This document shows, piece after piece, positions 15,773 to 24,727 of a stretch of 64,000 nt of DNA. A program made the position numbers and the translations under genes. The notes under the pieces were generated by a model. It saw only the letters and a program-made list of their open reading frames with translations. It did no database searches and had not been told where the DNA came from. This stretch comes from Tropicibacter alexandrii (GTDB lineage Bacteria; Pseudomonadota; Alphaproteobacteria; Rhodobacterales; Rhodobacteraceae): positions 1 through 64,000 of the forward strand of contig NZ_RCTZ02000003.1 in the NCBI RefSeq assembly GCF_003667315.2. Direction: 5' to 3'. How positions within the stretch are numbered: the stretch's first letter is position 1; each line of letters opens with the position of its first letter.

Positions 15773-15799
15773 AGGGCGCCTTTCGGGGCGCCCTTTTCT
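15773..15799 (+). terminator. Rho-independent terminator of pnp
   Basis: AGGGCGCC (15773-15780) pairs with GGCGCCCT (15787-15794) over a 6-nt loop and is followed by TTTTCTTTTT. It lies 27 bp after the pnp stop. Confidence 0.85.
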
Positions 15800-15957
15800 T
15801 TTTGGCGCCAGCGGAAATTGCGTGGAAAATTAGGACTTTGTTTACATGTTTCTGCCAAGCTCGAAGCCGGCAATGGAACATCAAAGGCACGGTACTTCGC
15901 CGACTCACGGGATGCCCCGCTTTGGGCCTTGGCATGGGGATGTCAGGGCCCAATTCC

Positions 15958-16356
15958 ATGTCTGACCTGTTGCGACCCGGCGGAGCTGGGGGTAAGCAGG
16001 TGGGCGTGCTGATCTTCGAGAATATCATATCCGACCGGGGGTCGCGTTACGCGGTGTCCGGTGGCGCCTGCGCCAATGCCGATGACGCGGCCGCTTTCCT
16101 CAAAGCCTTGAAGCGGAAAAAGAAATTCGCCAAGGCCACCCATAACACATGGGCTTGCCTGACAGCGGATGGCCCGTTGAAAAACGATGACGGCGAAAGC
16201 GGCGCGGGCATGGTGATCCTGCGGATGCTGGAACGCGACGACGTACGAGACGAGATCGTCGTGGTCACCCGCTGGTATGGCGGCAAGCATCTGGGCGGCG
16301 ACCGGTTTCGCCACGTGCAGGACGCCGTACGGTACTATCTCGACAACCGCCAATAA
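15958..16356 (+). CDS. UPF0029/IMPACT (YigZ-type) family protein
   Basis: A protein of about 132 residues covering a single IMPACT N-terminal-type domain: SDRGSRYAVSGGACAN, KFAKATHNTWAC, DDGESGAGMVILRML and the signature VVVTRWYGGKHLGGDRFRHV. It is shorter than YigZ, which has an additional C-terminal domain. The role is unknown; the family is linked to translation and stress control. The start is uncertain: ATGs at 15934 and 15940 are also in frame, and none has a strong ribosome site. A 7-bp hairpin follows the stop. Confidence 0.8.
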   Translation: MSDLLRPGGAGGKQVGVLIFENIISDRGSRYAVSGGACANADDAAAFLKALKRKKKFAKATHNTWACLTADGPLKNDDGESGAGMVILRMLERDDVRDEIVVVTRWYGGKHLGGDRFRHVQDAVRYYLDNRQ

Positions 16357-16360
16357 AAAT

Positions 16361-16379
16361 GCCGGGCACAGGGCCCGGC
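16361..16379 (+). terminator. Hairpin after the UPF0029 gene
   Basis: GCCGGGC (16361-16367) and GCCCGGC (16373-16379) form a perfect stem with a 5-nt loop 5 bp after the stop. The T-run is missing on the plus strand but the minus strand reads into ATTTTTATTGG, so it may end transcription from either side of this convergent junction. Confidence 0.45.
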
Positions 16380-16497
16380 CAGTCCAACAGGGAGGTTGCG
16401 CTTGATCACCCGCAAGCGCGCCCGGGTCGTCTCTATGATCGACGTTTAAAGGTGATGACGCAATGCGACTTTGATCTGTGTCAAACGCATGCATCTT

Positions 16498-17184
16498 TCA
16501 TGCGACCAGCCGATAGCCACCTGATTCCGTCACCAAAAGCCGTGCGTTCGAGGGATCGGGCTCGATCTTCTGGCGCAGGCGGTAGATGTGGGTTTCCAGC
16601 GTGTGGGTCGTGACCCCGGCATTGTAGCCCCAGACCTCGTGCAGCAGCGTATCGCGCGGCACCACGCCCTCGGTCGAGCGGTAGAGGAACTTGAGGATGT
16701 TCGTCTCTTTCTCGGTCAGGCGGATCTTGCGGTCATCCTCAGTGATCAGCATCTTCATCGAGGGTTTGAACGTGTAAGGACCGACGGTAAACACCGCGTC
16801 CTCGGACTGCTCGTGCTGCCGCAATTGGGCACGGATACGCGCGAGAAGGACCGGGAACTTGAAGGGCTTGGTGACATAGTCATTCGCCCCTGCATCAAGG
16901 CCAAGGATCGTGTCCGCATCGCTGTCATGCCCGGTCAGCATGATGATCGGCGCCTTGATCCCCTGCTTTCGCATCAGGCGGCACAGTTCGCGCCCGTCAG
17001 TGTCGGGCAGGCCGACATCGAGAATGATCAGGTCGTAGATCTGTTCCTTGGACCGGGACATCGCGCTGGCGCCGCTTTCGGCCTCGAAGACCTCGAAATC
17101 CTCGGTCATGACCAATTGCTCGGCCAGCGCCTCGCGCAGGTCGTCGTCGTCATCGACAAGCAGGATGTTTCTCAGCTGTGCCAT
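16498..17184 (-). CDS. OmpR/PhoB-family response regulator
   Basis: A 228-residue DNA-binding regulator. The receiver has VDDDDDL, phospho-acceptor Asp56 in IILDVGLPDTDG and Lys in VTKPFKF. The winged-helix output domain (about 135-228) has LTEKETNILKFLYRS, the recognition-helix region THTLETHIYRLRQKIE and the wing LLVTESGGYRLVA. No kinase gene is next to it, so it is an orphan here. It diverges from ribA across 148 bp. The ATG at 17184 fits the family; the open frame upstream is not used. Target genes unknown. Confidence 0.88.
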   Translation of the reverse strand: MAQLRNILLVDDDDDLREALAEQLVMTEDFEVFEAESGASAMSRSKEQIYDLIILDVGLPDTDGRELCRLMRKQGIKAPIIMLTGHDSDADTILGLDAGANDYVTKPFKFPVLLARIRAQLRQHEQSEDAVFTVGPYTFKPSMKMLITEDDRKIRLTEKETNILKFLYRSTEGVVPRDTLLHEVWGYNAGVTTHTLETHIYRLRQKIEPDPSNARLLVTESGGYRLVA

Positions 17185-17332
17185 GAAAGCGCACTCCTCG
17201 TGTTGCCTTTTCGTCGAGATGTGGACATTTTGCGCCTTGGGCAAGAAATGCTGCATCCCGCTCACGGTCTCGTGTCCTGTAGAGCGAATTGTTACAGCAA
17301 TTGCAGAGATTTGGAATGAGAAGGGGCGCGTC

Positions 17333-18418
17333 GTGGGCCTGAAGGCTGATCTGAACGAGACGCTCGCACGGGCACGTGGCGACCTGCGCATGGGCGTGCC
17401 GGTGGTGCTGGCGGACGCAGCCGGGCGTTGCGTCCTGATGGCGGGCGCAGAAACGGTGGCGCCCGATCGCATGACCCTGATGGCCGACCTCGACGATCTT
17501 GTGCTGGTTCTGACCGCACGCCGGGCCACGACCCTGAAGGCGATCGCCTATGATGGCGACCTTGCGCGCATCGCGGTGCCCGAGGGCGCGGGTCTGGGCT
17601 GGGTGCGGCAATTGGCGGACCCGGCGGATGATCTGGACTATCCGATGAAAGGGCCGCTCCGTGCGCTGCGCGGGGGCGAGCCTGCGTTGGAGCGGCTGGC
17701 TTTGGCCCTGTGCAAGGCGGCGCGGCTGTTGCCCGCCGCGTTGGTCGTCGAGGTTGCGCCGGGCTTTGCGGCGCAGCACGGGCTGATCGAGGTCGCCGCC
17801 GCCGAGGCTGCACCGCGCATGGCCGAGCTTCCGCCGCTGGATCACGTGGTTTCGGCCAAGGTCCCCTTGCGCGCGGCCGAAGACGCGCGGCTGCACATCT
17901 TTCGCCCCGAGGACGGCTCGGACGAGCATTACGCCATCGAGATCGGACGCCCGGACCGGGACGCGCCGGTTCTGGCGCGGCTGCATTCGGCCTGTTTTAC
18001 CGGCGACCTGCTGGGATCGCTGAAATGTGACTGCGGCCCACAGTTGAACGCGGCGCTTGCCCAGATGGGGCAGGAGGGGGCGGGCGTGCTGCTATACCTG
18101 AACCAAGAGGGGCGCGGGATCGGGCTGGCCAACAAGATGCGGGCCTATGCCTTGCAGGATCAGGGGTTTGACACGGTCGAAGCCAATCATAGATTGGGGT
18201 TCGAGGATGACGAACGGGACTTTCGCCTTGGCGCGCAGATACTGGGTGAGCTTGGCTTCGGCGCGGTGCGCTTGATGACGAACAACCCCGCGAAGATCGC
18301 GATGATGGAACGCAGCGGTGTCACGGTTTCGGAGCGCGTGCCTCTGAAGGTCGGCGAGACGCCTTACAATGCGCGCTATCTTGCGGTGAAGGCTGCGAAG
18401 TCCGGTCACATGCTTTGA
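17333..18418 (+). CDS. ribA: GTP cyclohydrolase II with N-terminal extension
   Basis: About 361 residues. The C-terminal 200 residues are GTP cyclohydrolase II, the first step of riboflavin synthesis: zinc ligands in [20 protein letters not shown], the [17 protein letters not shown] active-site segment and LMTNNPAKI. The N-terminal 150 residues ([27 protein letters not shown]...) sit where the DHBP synthase domain lies in RibBA, but I do not see the DHBP synthase acidic catalytic motifs, so this part is probably a degenerate remnant. A GTG start is proposed because GAGAAGGGG lies just upstream and no ATG is available. Confidence 0.88.
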   Translation: MGLKADLNETLARARGDLRMGVPVVLADAAGRCVLMAGAETVAPDRMTLMADLDDLVLVLTARRATTLKAIAYDGDLARIAVPEGAGLGWVRQLADPADDLDYPMKGPLRALRGGEPALERLALALCKAARLLPAALVVEVAPGFAAQHGLIEVAAAEAAPRMAELPPLDHVVSAKVPLRAAEDARLHIFRPEDGSDEHYAIEIGRPDRDAPVLARLHSACFTGDLLGSLKCDCGPQLNAALAQMGQEGAGVLLYLNQEGRGIGLANKMRAYALQDQGFDTVEANHRLGFEDDERDFRLGAQILGELGFGAVRLMTNNPAKIAMMERSGVTVSERVPLKVGETPYNARYLAVKAAKSGHML

Positions 18419-18421
18419 AGA

Positions 18422-18447
18422 GTAGGATGGGTGATCACCCATCCTAC
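18422..18447. repeat. GTAGG palindrome, copy 1
   Basis: A perfect 26-bp palindrome, GTAGGATGGGTGA followed by its reverse complement, 4 bp after ribA and 18 bp before the next start. An identical copy is at 38172-38197 and a 25-bp variant at 44018-44042. Confidence 0.85.
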
Positions 18448-18465
18448 ACAGGGTCAAGGGGAAAC

Positions 18466-19461
18466 ATGCGCTATTCACTGCTCGATCTGGCGCCCGTGCG
18501 CGAAGGCGCCGATGCGGCGGACGCCTTTCGCAACACCGGCGATCTCGCCGTGCATGCCGAGCGTTGGGGTTACCATCGCTACTGGCTGGCCGAACATCAC
18601 AACATGCCGGGCATTGCCTCGGCCGCGACGCCGGTTCTGATCGGCCACGTGGCTGGCTTGACCCGGACCATGCGGGTTGGCGCGGGCGGCATCATGCTGC
18701 CCAACCACGCGCCGCTGGCCGTGGCCGAGACCTTTGGCACCTTGGCAACGCTTTATCCCGGTCGCATTGATTTGGGCCTTGGGCGCGCGCCGGGCGGGGA
18801 CGGGGCCGTGATGCAGGCGCTGGGCGTGCATCCCAGCCGGTCCGAGCGGTTTCACGAAGAGGTGGCAGACCTGCGCGACATGTTCGGCCCGCCGAACCCC
18901 GACCGCGCCGTCCGCGCCCTGCCGGGCGAGGGGACGGGTGTGCCGCTGTATATCCTCGGCTCGTCCTTGCACGGGGCGCAGGTTGCGGCGCTGCTCGGGC
19001 TGCCCTATGCGTTTGCGTCGCATTTCGCCCCGGCGGCGTTGGAGCAGGCGCTGGCCGTCTACCGCCGCTATTACCAGCCGTCCGAGGCACATCCAAAGCC
19101 ACATGCGATGATGGCCATCAACGTCTTTGCCGCCGATACCGAGGCCGAGGCGCATTACGTCCGCACAAGCCAGCAGCAGGCGTTCTACAGGCTCCGCAGC
19201 AATCAGCGCGGCAAGTTGCCGCCGCCGGTCGCAGATCTGGACAGTGTCATCCCGGCCGCTTGGCAATCCGCCGTCGAGGACAGCCTGCGCGTGACGGCCG
19301 TCGGCACTGCAGGGCAGGTTGCAACGCAGATCAACGACTTCGTGGCACAGTATCGTCCCGACGAAATCATCCTGACCGGCAACATCTACGATCATGCCGC
19401 CCGGCTGCGCTCGTTCGAGATCGCGGCAGAGGTGATGCAGGGCGTGGCGCAGGCGGCATGA
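18466..19461 (+). CDS. LLM-class (luciferase-like) flavin-dependent oxidoreductase
   Basis: A 331-residue TIM-barrel flavoprotein of the bacterial luciferase superfamily, YhbW-like group: [34 protein letters not shown] and [23 protein letters not shown]-type segments, then [11 protein letters not shown]. Members use reduced FMN to oxidise varied substrates; the substrate here is unknown. Its stop overlaps the start of the L,D-transpeptidase by 4 nt, so the two are cotranslated. The start follows the GTAGG palindrome and a purine-rich AAGGGG site. Confidence 0.85.
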   Translation: MRYSLLDLAPVREGADAADAFRNTGDLAVHAERWGYHRYWLAEHHNMPGIASAATPVLIGHVAGLTRTMRVGAGGIMLPNHAPLAVAETFGTLATLYPGRIDLGLGRAPGGDGAVMQALGVHPSRSERFHEEVADLRDMFGPPNPDRAVRALPGEGTGVPLYILGSSLHGAQVAALLGLPYAFASHFAPAALEQALAVYRRYYQPSEAHPKPHAMMAINVFAADTEAEAHYVRTSQQQAFYRLRSNQRGKLPPPVADLDSVIPAAWQSAVEDSLRVTAVGTAGQVATQINDFVAQYRPDEIILTGNIYDHAARLRSFEIAAEVMQGVAQAA

Positions 19462-19970
19462 GCGGTCGCGACATGGCCCTGACGCCGCTGGGCCTGAGGT
19501 TCGCCGGTCGACTTTGGCCCTGCACCATCGGGCGCGGCGGTGTATCGACGCGCAAGCGCGAAGGGGATGGCGCGACCCCGGCCGGCATCCATGCGATCAC
19601 CGGCTGCCTTTATCGTCCGGATCGGACGGTGCGGCCCGTGCCATGGGCCGTTCCGATCCGCCCGGGCGATCTATGGTCCGACGATCCGACCCATGCGGAT
19701 TACAACCTCATGGTGAGGTCGCCCTATCCGCATTCGCATGAGCGGTTGCGACGGGCCGACCCCCTCTATGATCTTGTGCTATTGACTGACTGGAATTGGC
19801 CGCAAGCCGTGCGCGGGCGGGGGTCGGCCATTTTTCTGCACCGCTGGCGCAGGCCGGGTTTTCCGACCGAAGGCTGCATCGCCTTCGCGCCTGACGACCT
19901 GCACAGCATCGTGCGCCGGATCACCCCGGCAACGCGCCTGATCGTCCCTGCAACCATGTCGCGCACCTGA
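19458..19970 (+). CDS. YkuD-family L,D-transpeptidase-like protein
   Basis: A 170-residue protein with a YkuD-type catalytic core: the His in [11 protein letters not shown] and the nucleophile Cys in [13 protein letters not shown], the expected H...G-C arrangement. Such enzymes cross-link peptidoglycan or anchor proteins. It has no obvious signal peptide, unlike most exported L,D-transpeptidases, so its export or substrate is unclear. It overlaps the LLM gene by 4 nt. A GC hairpin follows and separates it from the convergent gntR. Confidence 0.82.
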   Translation: MSGRDMALTPLGLRFAGRLWPCTIGRGGVSTRKREGDGATPAGIHAITGCLYRPDRTVRPVPWAVPIRPGDLWSDDPTHADYNLMVRSPYPHSHERLRRADPLYDLVLLTDWNWPQAVRGRGSAIFLHRWRRPGFPTEGCIAFAPDDLHSIVRRITPATRLIVPATMSRT

Positions 19971-19979
19971 GTCGTGTGC

Positions 19980-20002
19980 GTAGGCCGGGGCTGGGCCCCG
20001 GC
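19980..20002. repeat. GTAGG-type palindrome, copy 2
   Basis: GTAGGCCGGGGC, a TGG loop and GCCCCGGC make a stem of 8 bp between the convergent transpeptidase and gntR genes. It resembles the GTAGGGCGGGGCTG copies elsewhere and may act as a bidirectional transcription stop. Confidence 0.6.
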
Positions 20003-20008
20003 GCCCCT

Positions 20009-20653
20009 TCAGGCATAAAGCCGCGCCATGCTCATCGAGATATGCGCGCGCCGGATCAGGGCCGCCGCCTGCACATCGCCCGCCGCAAGCGCCGTTCGGG
20101 TCTGGTGCAACTCCTCGACGAAGGTCTCGCATTCCGCGGCAAGGTCCATGCGGGGAATGGATTGCAGCCAGATCCGCGCGGTTCGGAAATACAGCCGCTC
20201 TGACGCCTCGCGCAGCGCACGATTGCCGGTCAGCGACAGGCCAAAGGCGAAATACTCCATGTTCAGCCGGGCAAAGCCGCGCGGGCTGGGATGCCGGGCC
20301 AGATCCTCGGCCCGCAGGATGAAGCTTTCGAGGTCCGACCGCGTCTCATCCGTGACGGGCAGGGGGGACAAAACACCTGCCAGCCCGGCCAGTTCCAGCC
20401 GCAGGGCATAGACCTCGCGCAGTTCCTCGGGGTCGACATCGGTGACGAGCGTGCCGACGCCATGGCGGCTTTCGACCAGCCCCTCGTCCTCCAATCGCGC
20501 CAGAACCCGGCGCAAGGGCGTGCGCGACGTGCCGAACTCGGCGGCGAGCGCCTCTTCGGACAGGCGCGTGCCCGGCGGTGCATCCAGCAGGCAGATGCGT
20601 TCACGCAACTCTTGATACAGCCGTTGAAACCGCGCTGCGGCCTCGGTGGTCAT
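20009..20653 (-). CDS. GntR-family (FCD) transcriptional regulator
   Basis: A 214-residue regulator. The N-terminal winged helix (about 10-75) reads LRERICLLDAPPGTRLSEEALAAEF, then GTSRTPLRRVLARLEDEGLV. The remaining helical domain (about 85-205, EVYALRLELAGLAG and ELHQTRTALAAGD) fits the FCD ligand-binding fold of the FadR subfamily. It is the last gene of the M24-ArgE-GntR operon and overlaps the argE-like start by 4 nt. Local control of that operon, through the TGTGCACA sites near 23143 and 23228, is inferred. Confidence 0.87.
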   Translation of the reverse strand: MTTEAAARFQRLYQELRERICLLDAPPGTRLSEEALAAEFGTSRTPLRRVLARLEDEGLVESRHGVGTLVTDVDPEELREVYALRLELAGLAGVLSPLPVTDETRSDLESFILRAEDLARHPSPRGFARLNMEYFAFGLSLTGNRALREASERLYFRTARIWLQSIPRMDLAAECETFVEELHQTRTALAAGDVQAAALIRRAHISMSMARLYA

Positions 20654-21810
20654 GCGGCGAGGTTTCCGGCCAGCCCGTGCAGCATGTCGATGCAGGCCTT
20701 CAGTTCCGAGCGGGCGATGAACTCATCGGGCTTGTGCGCCTGTGCGATCGAACCGGGGCCACACACCACGGTCGATGTGCCAAGCCCTTGGAACAACCCG
20801 GCTTCGGTGCCGAACGGCACCAGTTCGCAGGCGTTCTGCCCGGTCAGACGACGCACAAGGTCGCGCGCCTCGTTATGTTCCATCGGCTCCAGTCCCACGA
20901 CCTCGCCGATCACGTCGGTCTGGATGTCGGCCTTCGGGTAGACCGAGCGCATGGCGGGCAAAAGGGTGTCGGCGACGAAGCTGTTGATATGCGCCTTGAC
21001 GAAATCCGCATCGTCCCACGCGACGGGGCGCATTTCCCATTCCACCTCGGCGCGGCCGGGGATCACGTTATGCGCGACGCCACCGGCCAGACGGCCGATG
21101 TTCACGGTGGTCCATGGCGGATCGAAGCGGGAATTGGCGGGCGTGCGCGCCTTCAGCTCTTCTTCCAGTTCCATCAGGCGGGCGACGTAGCGGACGGCGT
21201 ATTTCACCGCGTTCACGCCACGATCGGGGGCTGACCCGTGGCCTTCCAGCCCGGTGAAGCGCGCGGTGTATTCGCAGCAGCCCTTGTGGCCCTCGATGAT
21301 GCGCATCTCTGTCGGCTCGCCGATGATCGCCATCGTCGGGCGGATGCCGCGCTTTTCCAGTTCCGGCACCAACGCGCGCGCGCCGAGGCAGCCGACCTCT
21401 TCGTCGTGGGTAAAGCAGAAATGCACCGGGCGGCGCAGGTTCATGTTGGCGAACTGCGGACCCATGGCCAGACAGGCGGCGATGAAGCCCTTCATATCGC
21501 ACGTGCCGCGCCCGAAAAGCTTGTCGTTCTCTTCCCACATGCCGAACGGGTCGCGGCTCCACGGCTGTTCCTCGACCGGCACGACGTCGGAATGGCCCGA
21601 CAGCAGCACGCCGCCATCGGTGGCCGGGCCAAAGGTCGCCCAGAGGTTCGCCTTGCGCCCGGTTTCGTCGTGGAACAGATCGACGCGCGCGCCAAAGCCT
21701 TCGAGCCAGTTGGCCATATAGGCCATCATGTCGAGGTTGCTGTCGGTCGACACGGTCGGAAAGGCGATCAGGTCGCGCAGCAGCGTTTCGGTCTGTTTCA
21801 GCGAGGTCAT
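20650..21810 (-). CDS. argE: M20-family deacetylase, ArgE-like
   Basis: A 386-residue zinc amidohydrolase close to acetylornithine deacetylase. The metal and catalytic motifs are all present: SGHSDVVPV, GRGTCDMKGF, FTHDEEVGCLG, IIGEPTEM, and a C-terminal GSIAQAHKPDEF His. ArgE removes the acetyl group from N-acetylornithine. Many alphaproteobacteria make arginine with ArgJ instead, and here the gene is operonic with an ectoine-hydrolase-like enzyme and a GntR regulator, so catabolic deacetylation of an acetylated diamino acid is at least as likely. The symbol reflects sequence family, not proven role. Confidence 0.8.
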   Translation of the reverse strand: MTSLKQTETLLRDLIAFPTVSTDSNLDMMAYMANWLEGFGARVDLFHDETGRKANLWATFGPATDGGVLLSGHSDVVPVEEQPWSRDPFGMWEENDKLFGRGTCDMKGFIAACLAMGPQFANMNLRRPVHFCFTHDEEVGCLGARALVPELEKRGIRPTMAIIGEPTEMRIIEGHKGCCEYTARFTGLEGHGSAPDRGVNAVKYAVRYVARLMELEEELKARTPANSRFDPPWTTVNIGRLAGGVAHNVIPGRAEVEWEMRPVAWDDADFVKAHINSFVADTLLPAMRSVYPKADIQTDVIGEVVGLEPMEHNEARDLVRRLTGQNACELVPFGTEAGLFQGLGTSTVVCGPGSIAQAHKPDEFIARSELKACIDMLHGLAGNLAA

Positions 21811-21885
21811 ACAGGCATACCTAACGTCGAAAGGGTGGGTTTGCAGGGGGCGCACGACAATCGTGATCGCGCGCCCCGGCTTGGA

Positions 21886-23082
21886 TCAGGTCTTGACGAA
21901 CATCTTGCGCGGGCGGTCGCAGAAGCATTCTGCCGCGCCATTTTCGGTGATGAGGATCGATTCCGTGATCTCCATCCCCCAATCCGACATCCACAGGCCC
22001 GGCATGAAATGGAAGGTCATGCCCGGTTGCAGCACGGTTTCGTCCTCGGCGCGCAAAGACACGGTGCGCTCGCCCCAGTCGGGCGGGTAGGACAGGCCGA
22101 TCGGATAGCCGCAGCGCGCGCCGCGTTCGATCCCGGCGCGCTCCAGCGGGGCGGCAAGGGCCTGCGCGATATCGCAGGCGCGGTTCCCGGCGCGGGCGAC
22201 TTCGAGGCCCGCCTCCAAGCCCTCGACCAGCGCGTTTTCGGCGGCGCGGAAGATTTCCGGCGGCTCGCCCAGAAAGATCGTCCGGCAGAACGGCGCGTGG
22301 TAGCGGCGATAGCAACCCGAAATTTCAAAGAACGTCGCCTCGCCCTTGTTGAAGGGGCGGCCATCCCATGTCAGGTGCGGCGCGGCGGCGTCGGACCCGG
22401 AGGGCAGCAGCGGCACGATGGCGGCGTAATCACCCCAATGGCCATCCGCGCCCATGATCGCGTCATGCTGGATCTGCGCGACCACTTCGTTCTTGGCCAC
22501 GCCCGGCTCGACCTTTTCCAACAGCATGTCGACGATCTTTTCCGAGATCTTCGCCGCGCGCCGCATGAAGGTGATTTCCTCGGCGGATTTGATGCCGCGC
22601 TGCCAGTTCACAAGTGCTGTGGCGTCGATCAGCTCGATCCCCGGCGCGGCCTCTTTCAGGGCCAGATACGCCTTGGCGGAGAAATAGTAGTTCTCCATCT
22701 CGACACCCAGACGCGGGGCCTCGAACCCCATGCCCTTCAGGCGCAGGACGAGGTCCTCCATCGGGTGCTTTTCGGGGTTCTGGACATAGGTGTCCTCGTA
22801 ACCCATGACGCGCTCGTCGCCCATCCAGACGGTGCGCAGCGCGCCGTTGGTGTCCTGATTGCGGCCCCACCAGCTGGGATCGCGGTCGTGGAAGACCAGC
22901 ACGCCCTGATGGACGTAGAAGGACCAGCCGTCATAGCCGGTGAGCCACGCCATGTTGGACGGGTCCGTGACCAGCAGCACCTCGATGCCCTTGGCGTCCA
23001 TCGCGGCGCGGGTCAGATTGAGGCGGCGCATATACTCGGCCTCGGTAAAGGGGATGTCCTTGTCGAAACGGTGCTGACGCAT
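21886..23082 (-). CDS. M24-family hydrolase, ectoine-hydrolase-like (DoeA/EutD type)
   Basis: A 398-residue pita-bread-fold protein. The N-terminal half contains VTDPSNMAWLTGYDGWSFYV, characteristic of ectoine hydrolase DoeA/EutD, which opens the ectoine ring. In the catalytic half the usual M24 metal ligands are mostly replaced: FFEISGCYRRYHAPFCRT stands where two Asp are normal and HFMPGLWM where a Glu is normal; only the last Glu in MEITESILI remains. This creatinase-like loss fits a metal-free mechanism. GGAG lies 6 nt before the ATG. First gene of the operon with the M20 deacetylase and gntR. The exact substrate is not proven. Confidence 0.72.
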   Translation of the reverse strand: MRQHRFDKDIPFTEAEYMRRLNLTRAAMDAKGIEVLLVTDPSNMAWLTGYDGWSFYVHQGVLVFHDRDPSWWGRNQDTNGALRTVWMGDERVMGYEDTYVQNPEKHPMEDLVLRLKGMGFEAPRLGVEMENYYFSAKAYLALKEAAPGIELIDATALVNWQRGIKSAEEITFMRRAAKISEKIVDMLLEKVEPGVAKNEVVAQIQHDAIMGADGHWGDYAAIVPLLPSGSDAAAPHLTWDGRPFNKGEATFFEISGCYRRYHAPFCRTIFLGEPPEIFRAAENALVEGLEAGLEVARAGNRACDIAQALAAPLERAGIERGARCGYPIGLSYPPDWGERTVSLRAEDETVLQPGMTFHFMPGLWMSDWGMEITESILITENGAAECFCDRPRKMFVKT

Positions 23083-23142
23083 CGCTGTCTCCGTGAAATA
23101 GGGGAGGGCCGTTCGGGGCGGCTGTGAGTCCAGATAGACAGT

Positions 23143-23150
23143 TGTGCACA
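23143..23150. promoter_or_regulatory. TGTGCACA palindrome, candidate GntR operator 1
   Basis: An 8-bp perfect palindrome in the context GTTGTGCACATC, about 60 bp upstream of the M24 start. The same core recurs at 23228-23235. Binding by the GntR encoded at the operon end is inferred from the FadR-type GT-N2-AC pattern. Confidence 0.4.
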
Positions 23151-23227
23151 TCTATGGCTGTCGAAAAGCGACATGACCGGTCTCATAGGGACATCGTGGC
23201 TGTATTTTTGGGCGCCATGGCCGCCGC

Positions 23228-23235
23228 TGTGCACA
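23228..23235. promoter_or_regulatory. TGTGCACA palindrome, candidate GntR operator 2
   Basis: The second perfect copy (context GCTGTGCACATC), 85 bp from the first, close to eight helical turns, which would suit looping or cooperative binding. Confidence 0.4.
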
Positions 23236-23534
23236 TCAATGCGGCGCGCAGGCACCATGCGGATCGCAGGGCCGGTGGCCTGCGCCGATTCTCCGGGGGC
23301 TGGAAATCGGCGAGATCGGCCTGCGCGCATAGGTAGAACAGCATATGACGCTGGGGCGAGTCGGCACTGCCAACCCGCCGCTTCGATCTGGATTGAGTGA
23401 AAAATAGGCGCTTTTCCAAAAGGTCAAATTCCCGAACGGCGCTTTTTCATGACGCAAATGTTCGGCGAAGTGCCGATTTTCTGCCCGGTCCACCCTTAGT
23501 CGCACAAAGGACAAGCATTTTTTCGGCATAGCAG

Positions 23535-23563
23535 TTGCAACCTGATGCGGTTGTCGGTTTAGT
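23535..23563 (+). promoter_or_regulatory. Promoter candidate for the polyamine-type ABC importer
   Basis: TTGCAA (23535-23540), a 17-bp spacer and TTTAGT (23558-23563) lie about 55 bp upstream of the TTG start of the ATPase gene. Confidence 0.45.
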
Positions 23564-23616
23564 TTGTGCCCAGACAAGCGGTGCCAAAACCGCGAGCAAC
23601 AAACAGGGAGCCTGCT

Positions 23617-24717
23617 TTGGCCGAGACGGACACCGGCGACGCGTTTGTCGCCTTTGAGCGCGTGCAGAAGAGCTATGACGGCGAGACACTGGTCGTCAAA
23701 GATCTCAACCTGACCATGCCGAAAGGCGAATTCCTGACGATGCTAGGGCCGTCCGGATCTGGTAAGACAACCTGCCTGATGATGCTTGCGGGCTTCGAGA
23801 CCGCCACGCATGGCGAGATCAAGATCGGCGGCGTCAGCATCAACAACATTCCGCCCCACAAGCGCGGCATCGGCATGGTCTTTCAAAACTATGCCCTGTT
23901 CCCGCACATGACGGTGGCAGAGAACCTCGCCTTCCCGCTGGAAGTCCGCAAGCTGGGCAAGTCCGAGCGCGAGAAGAAGGTCAAGCGCGCCTTGGACATG
24001 GTGCAGATGGGCGCCTTTGGCGGCCGCCGTCCGGCGCAGCTTTCTGGTGGTCAGCAGCAGCGGATCGCACTCGCCCGCGCGCTGGTCTTCGAGCCCGAGC
24101 TGGTCTTGATGGACGAACCGCTGGGCGCGCTGGACAAGCAGCTGCGCGAACACATGCAGTTCGAGATCACCCGCCTTGCGCATGATCTGGGCATCACCAC
24201 CGTTTACGTGACGCACGACCAGACCGAGGCGCTGACCATGTCGGACCGCGTCGCGGTGTTCGACGATGGCCGCATCCAGCAGCTCGATCCGCCGGATACG
24301 CTGTACGAAGAGCCCAAGAATAGCTTTGTCGCGCAGTTCATCGGCGAGAACAACACGCTGGAAGGCGTGGTGACGGAGATCAAGGGCGATACCTGCATGG
24401 TCAAGCTGGACGATGGACAGGTGATCGACGCCAAGCCGGTCAACGTGTCCAAGGTCGGCGACCGCACGCTGGTCTCGATCCGCCCCGAGCGCGTCGAGAT
24501 CAACAAGGAGCGCCTGCAAGAGGGCGCGCATACCTTGAAGGCCGAAGTTCTGGAATTCGTCTACATGGGCGATATCTTCAGGACACGGCTGCGGGTCGCG
24601 GGCAACGATGACTTCGTCATCAAGACGCGGAACGCGCCGGATCAGGTGCGCCTGAAGCCCGGAACCCAGATCGATATCGGATGGCTGCCCTCCGACTGCC
24701 GCGCGCTGGACGCCTGA
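23617..24717 (+). CDS. ABC importer ATPase, spermidine/putrescine (PotA) type
   Basis: About 366 residues. The nucleotide-binding domain has Walker A GPSGSGKTT (44-52), signature LSGGQQQRIALA, Walker B LVLMDEPLGALD and the switch VTHDQTEAL. The C-terminal 110 residues form the TOBE regulatory domain typical of PotA/MalK-like ATPases (LVSIRPERVEI). It powers the permeases encoded at 26318 and 28012. The TTG start is chosen because AGGGAG lies 7 nt upstream; the GTG at 23566 has no ribosome site. It heads the operon SBP-DUF1330-permease-permease and diverges from the M24 operon. Substrate class is inferred from family. Confidence 0.88.
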   Translation: MAETDTGDAFVAFERVQKSYDGETLVVKDLNLTMPKGEFLTMLGPSGSGKTTCLMMLAGFETATHGEIKIGGVSINNIPPHKRGIGMVFQNYALFPHMTVAENLAFPLEVRKLGKSEREKKVKRALDMVQMGAFGGRRPAQLSGGQQQRIALARALVFEPELVLMDEPLGALDKQLREHMQFEITRLAHDLGITTVYVTHDQTEALTMSDRVAVFDDGRIQQLDPPDTLYEEPKNSFVAQFIGENNTLEGVVTEIKGDTCMVKLDDGQVIDAKPVNVSKVGDRTLVSIRPERVEINKERLQEGAHTLKAEVLEFVYMGDIFRTRLRVAGNDDFVIKTRNAPDQVRLKPGTQIDIGWLPSDCRALDA

Positions 24718-24727
24718 CACTCGAATT

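Larger units (their letters stand above)
23083..23616. promoter_or_regulatory. 534-bp divergent regulatory region between the M24 operon and the ABC importer
   Basis: No convincing gene lies here. Two TGTGCACA sites (23143-23150 and 23228-23235) sit 85 bp apart near the leftward operon; GT-N2-AC is the half-site pattern typical of FadR-type GntR regulators. Near the rightward side a good promoter (23535-23563) precedes the transporter. The 70-codon frame at 23124-23336 lacks family or start support. Confidence 0.5.

Noticed and set aside
21238-23127. 629-residue rightward frame opposite the M24 and M20 genes
   Set aside because: Antisense to two enzymes with conserved motifs; no start signal or family.
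23124-23336. 70-residue rightward frame in the M24/importer divergent region
   Set aside because: No ribosome site, no motif, and it runs across the TGTGCACA operator pair; treated as non-coding.
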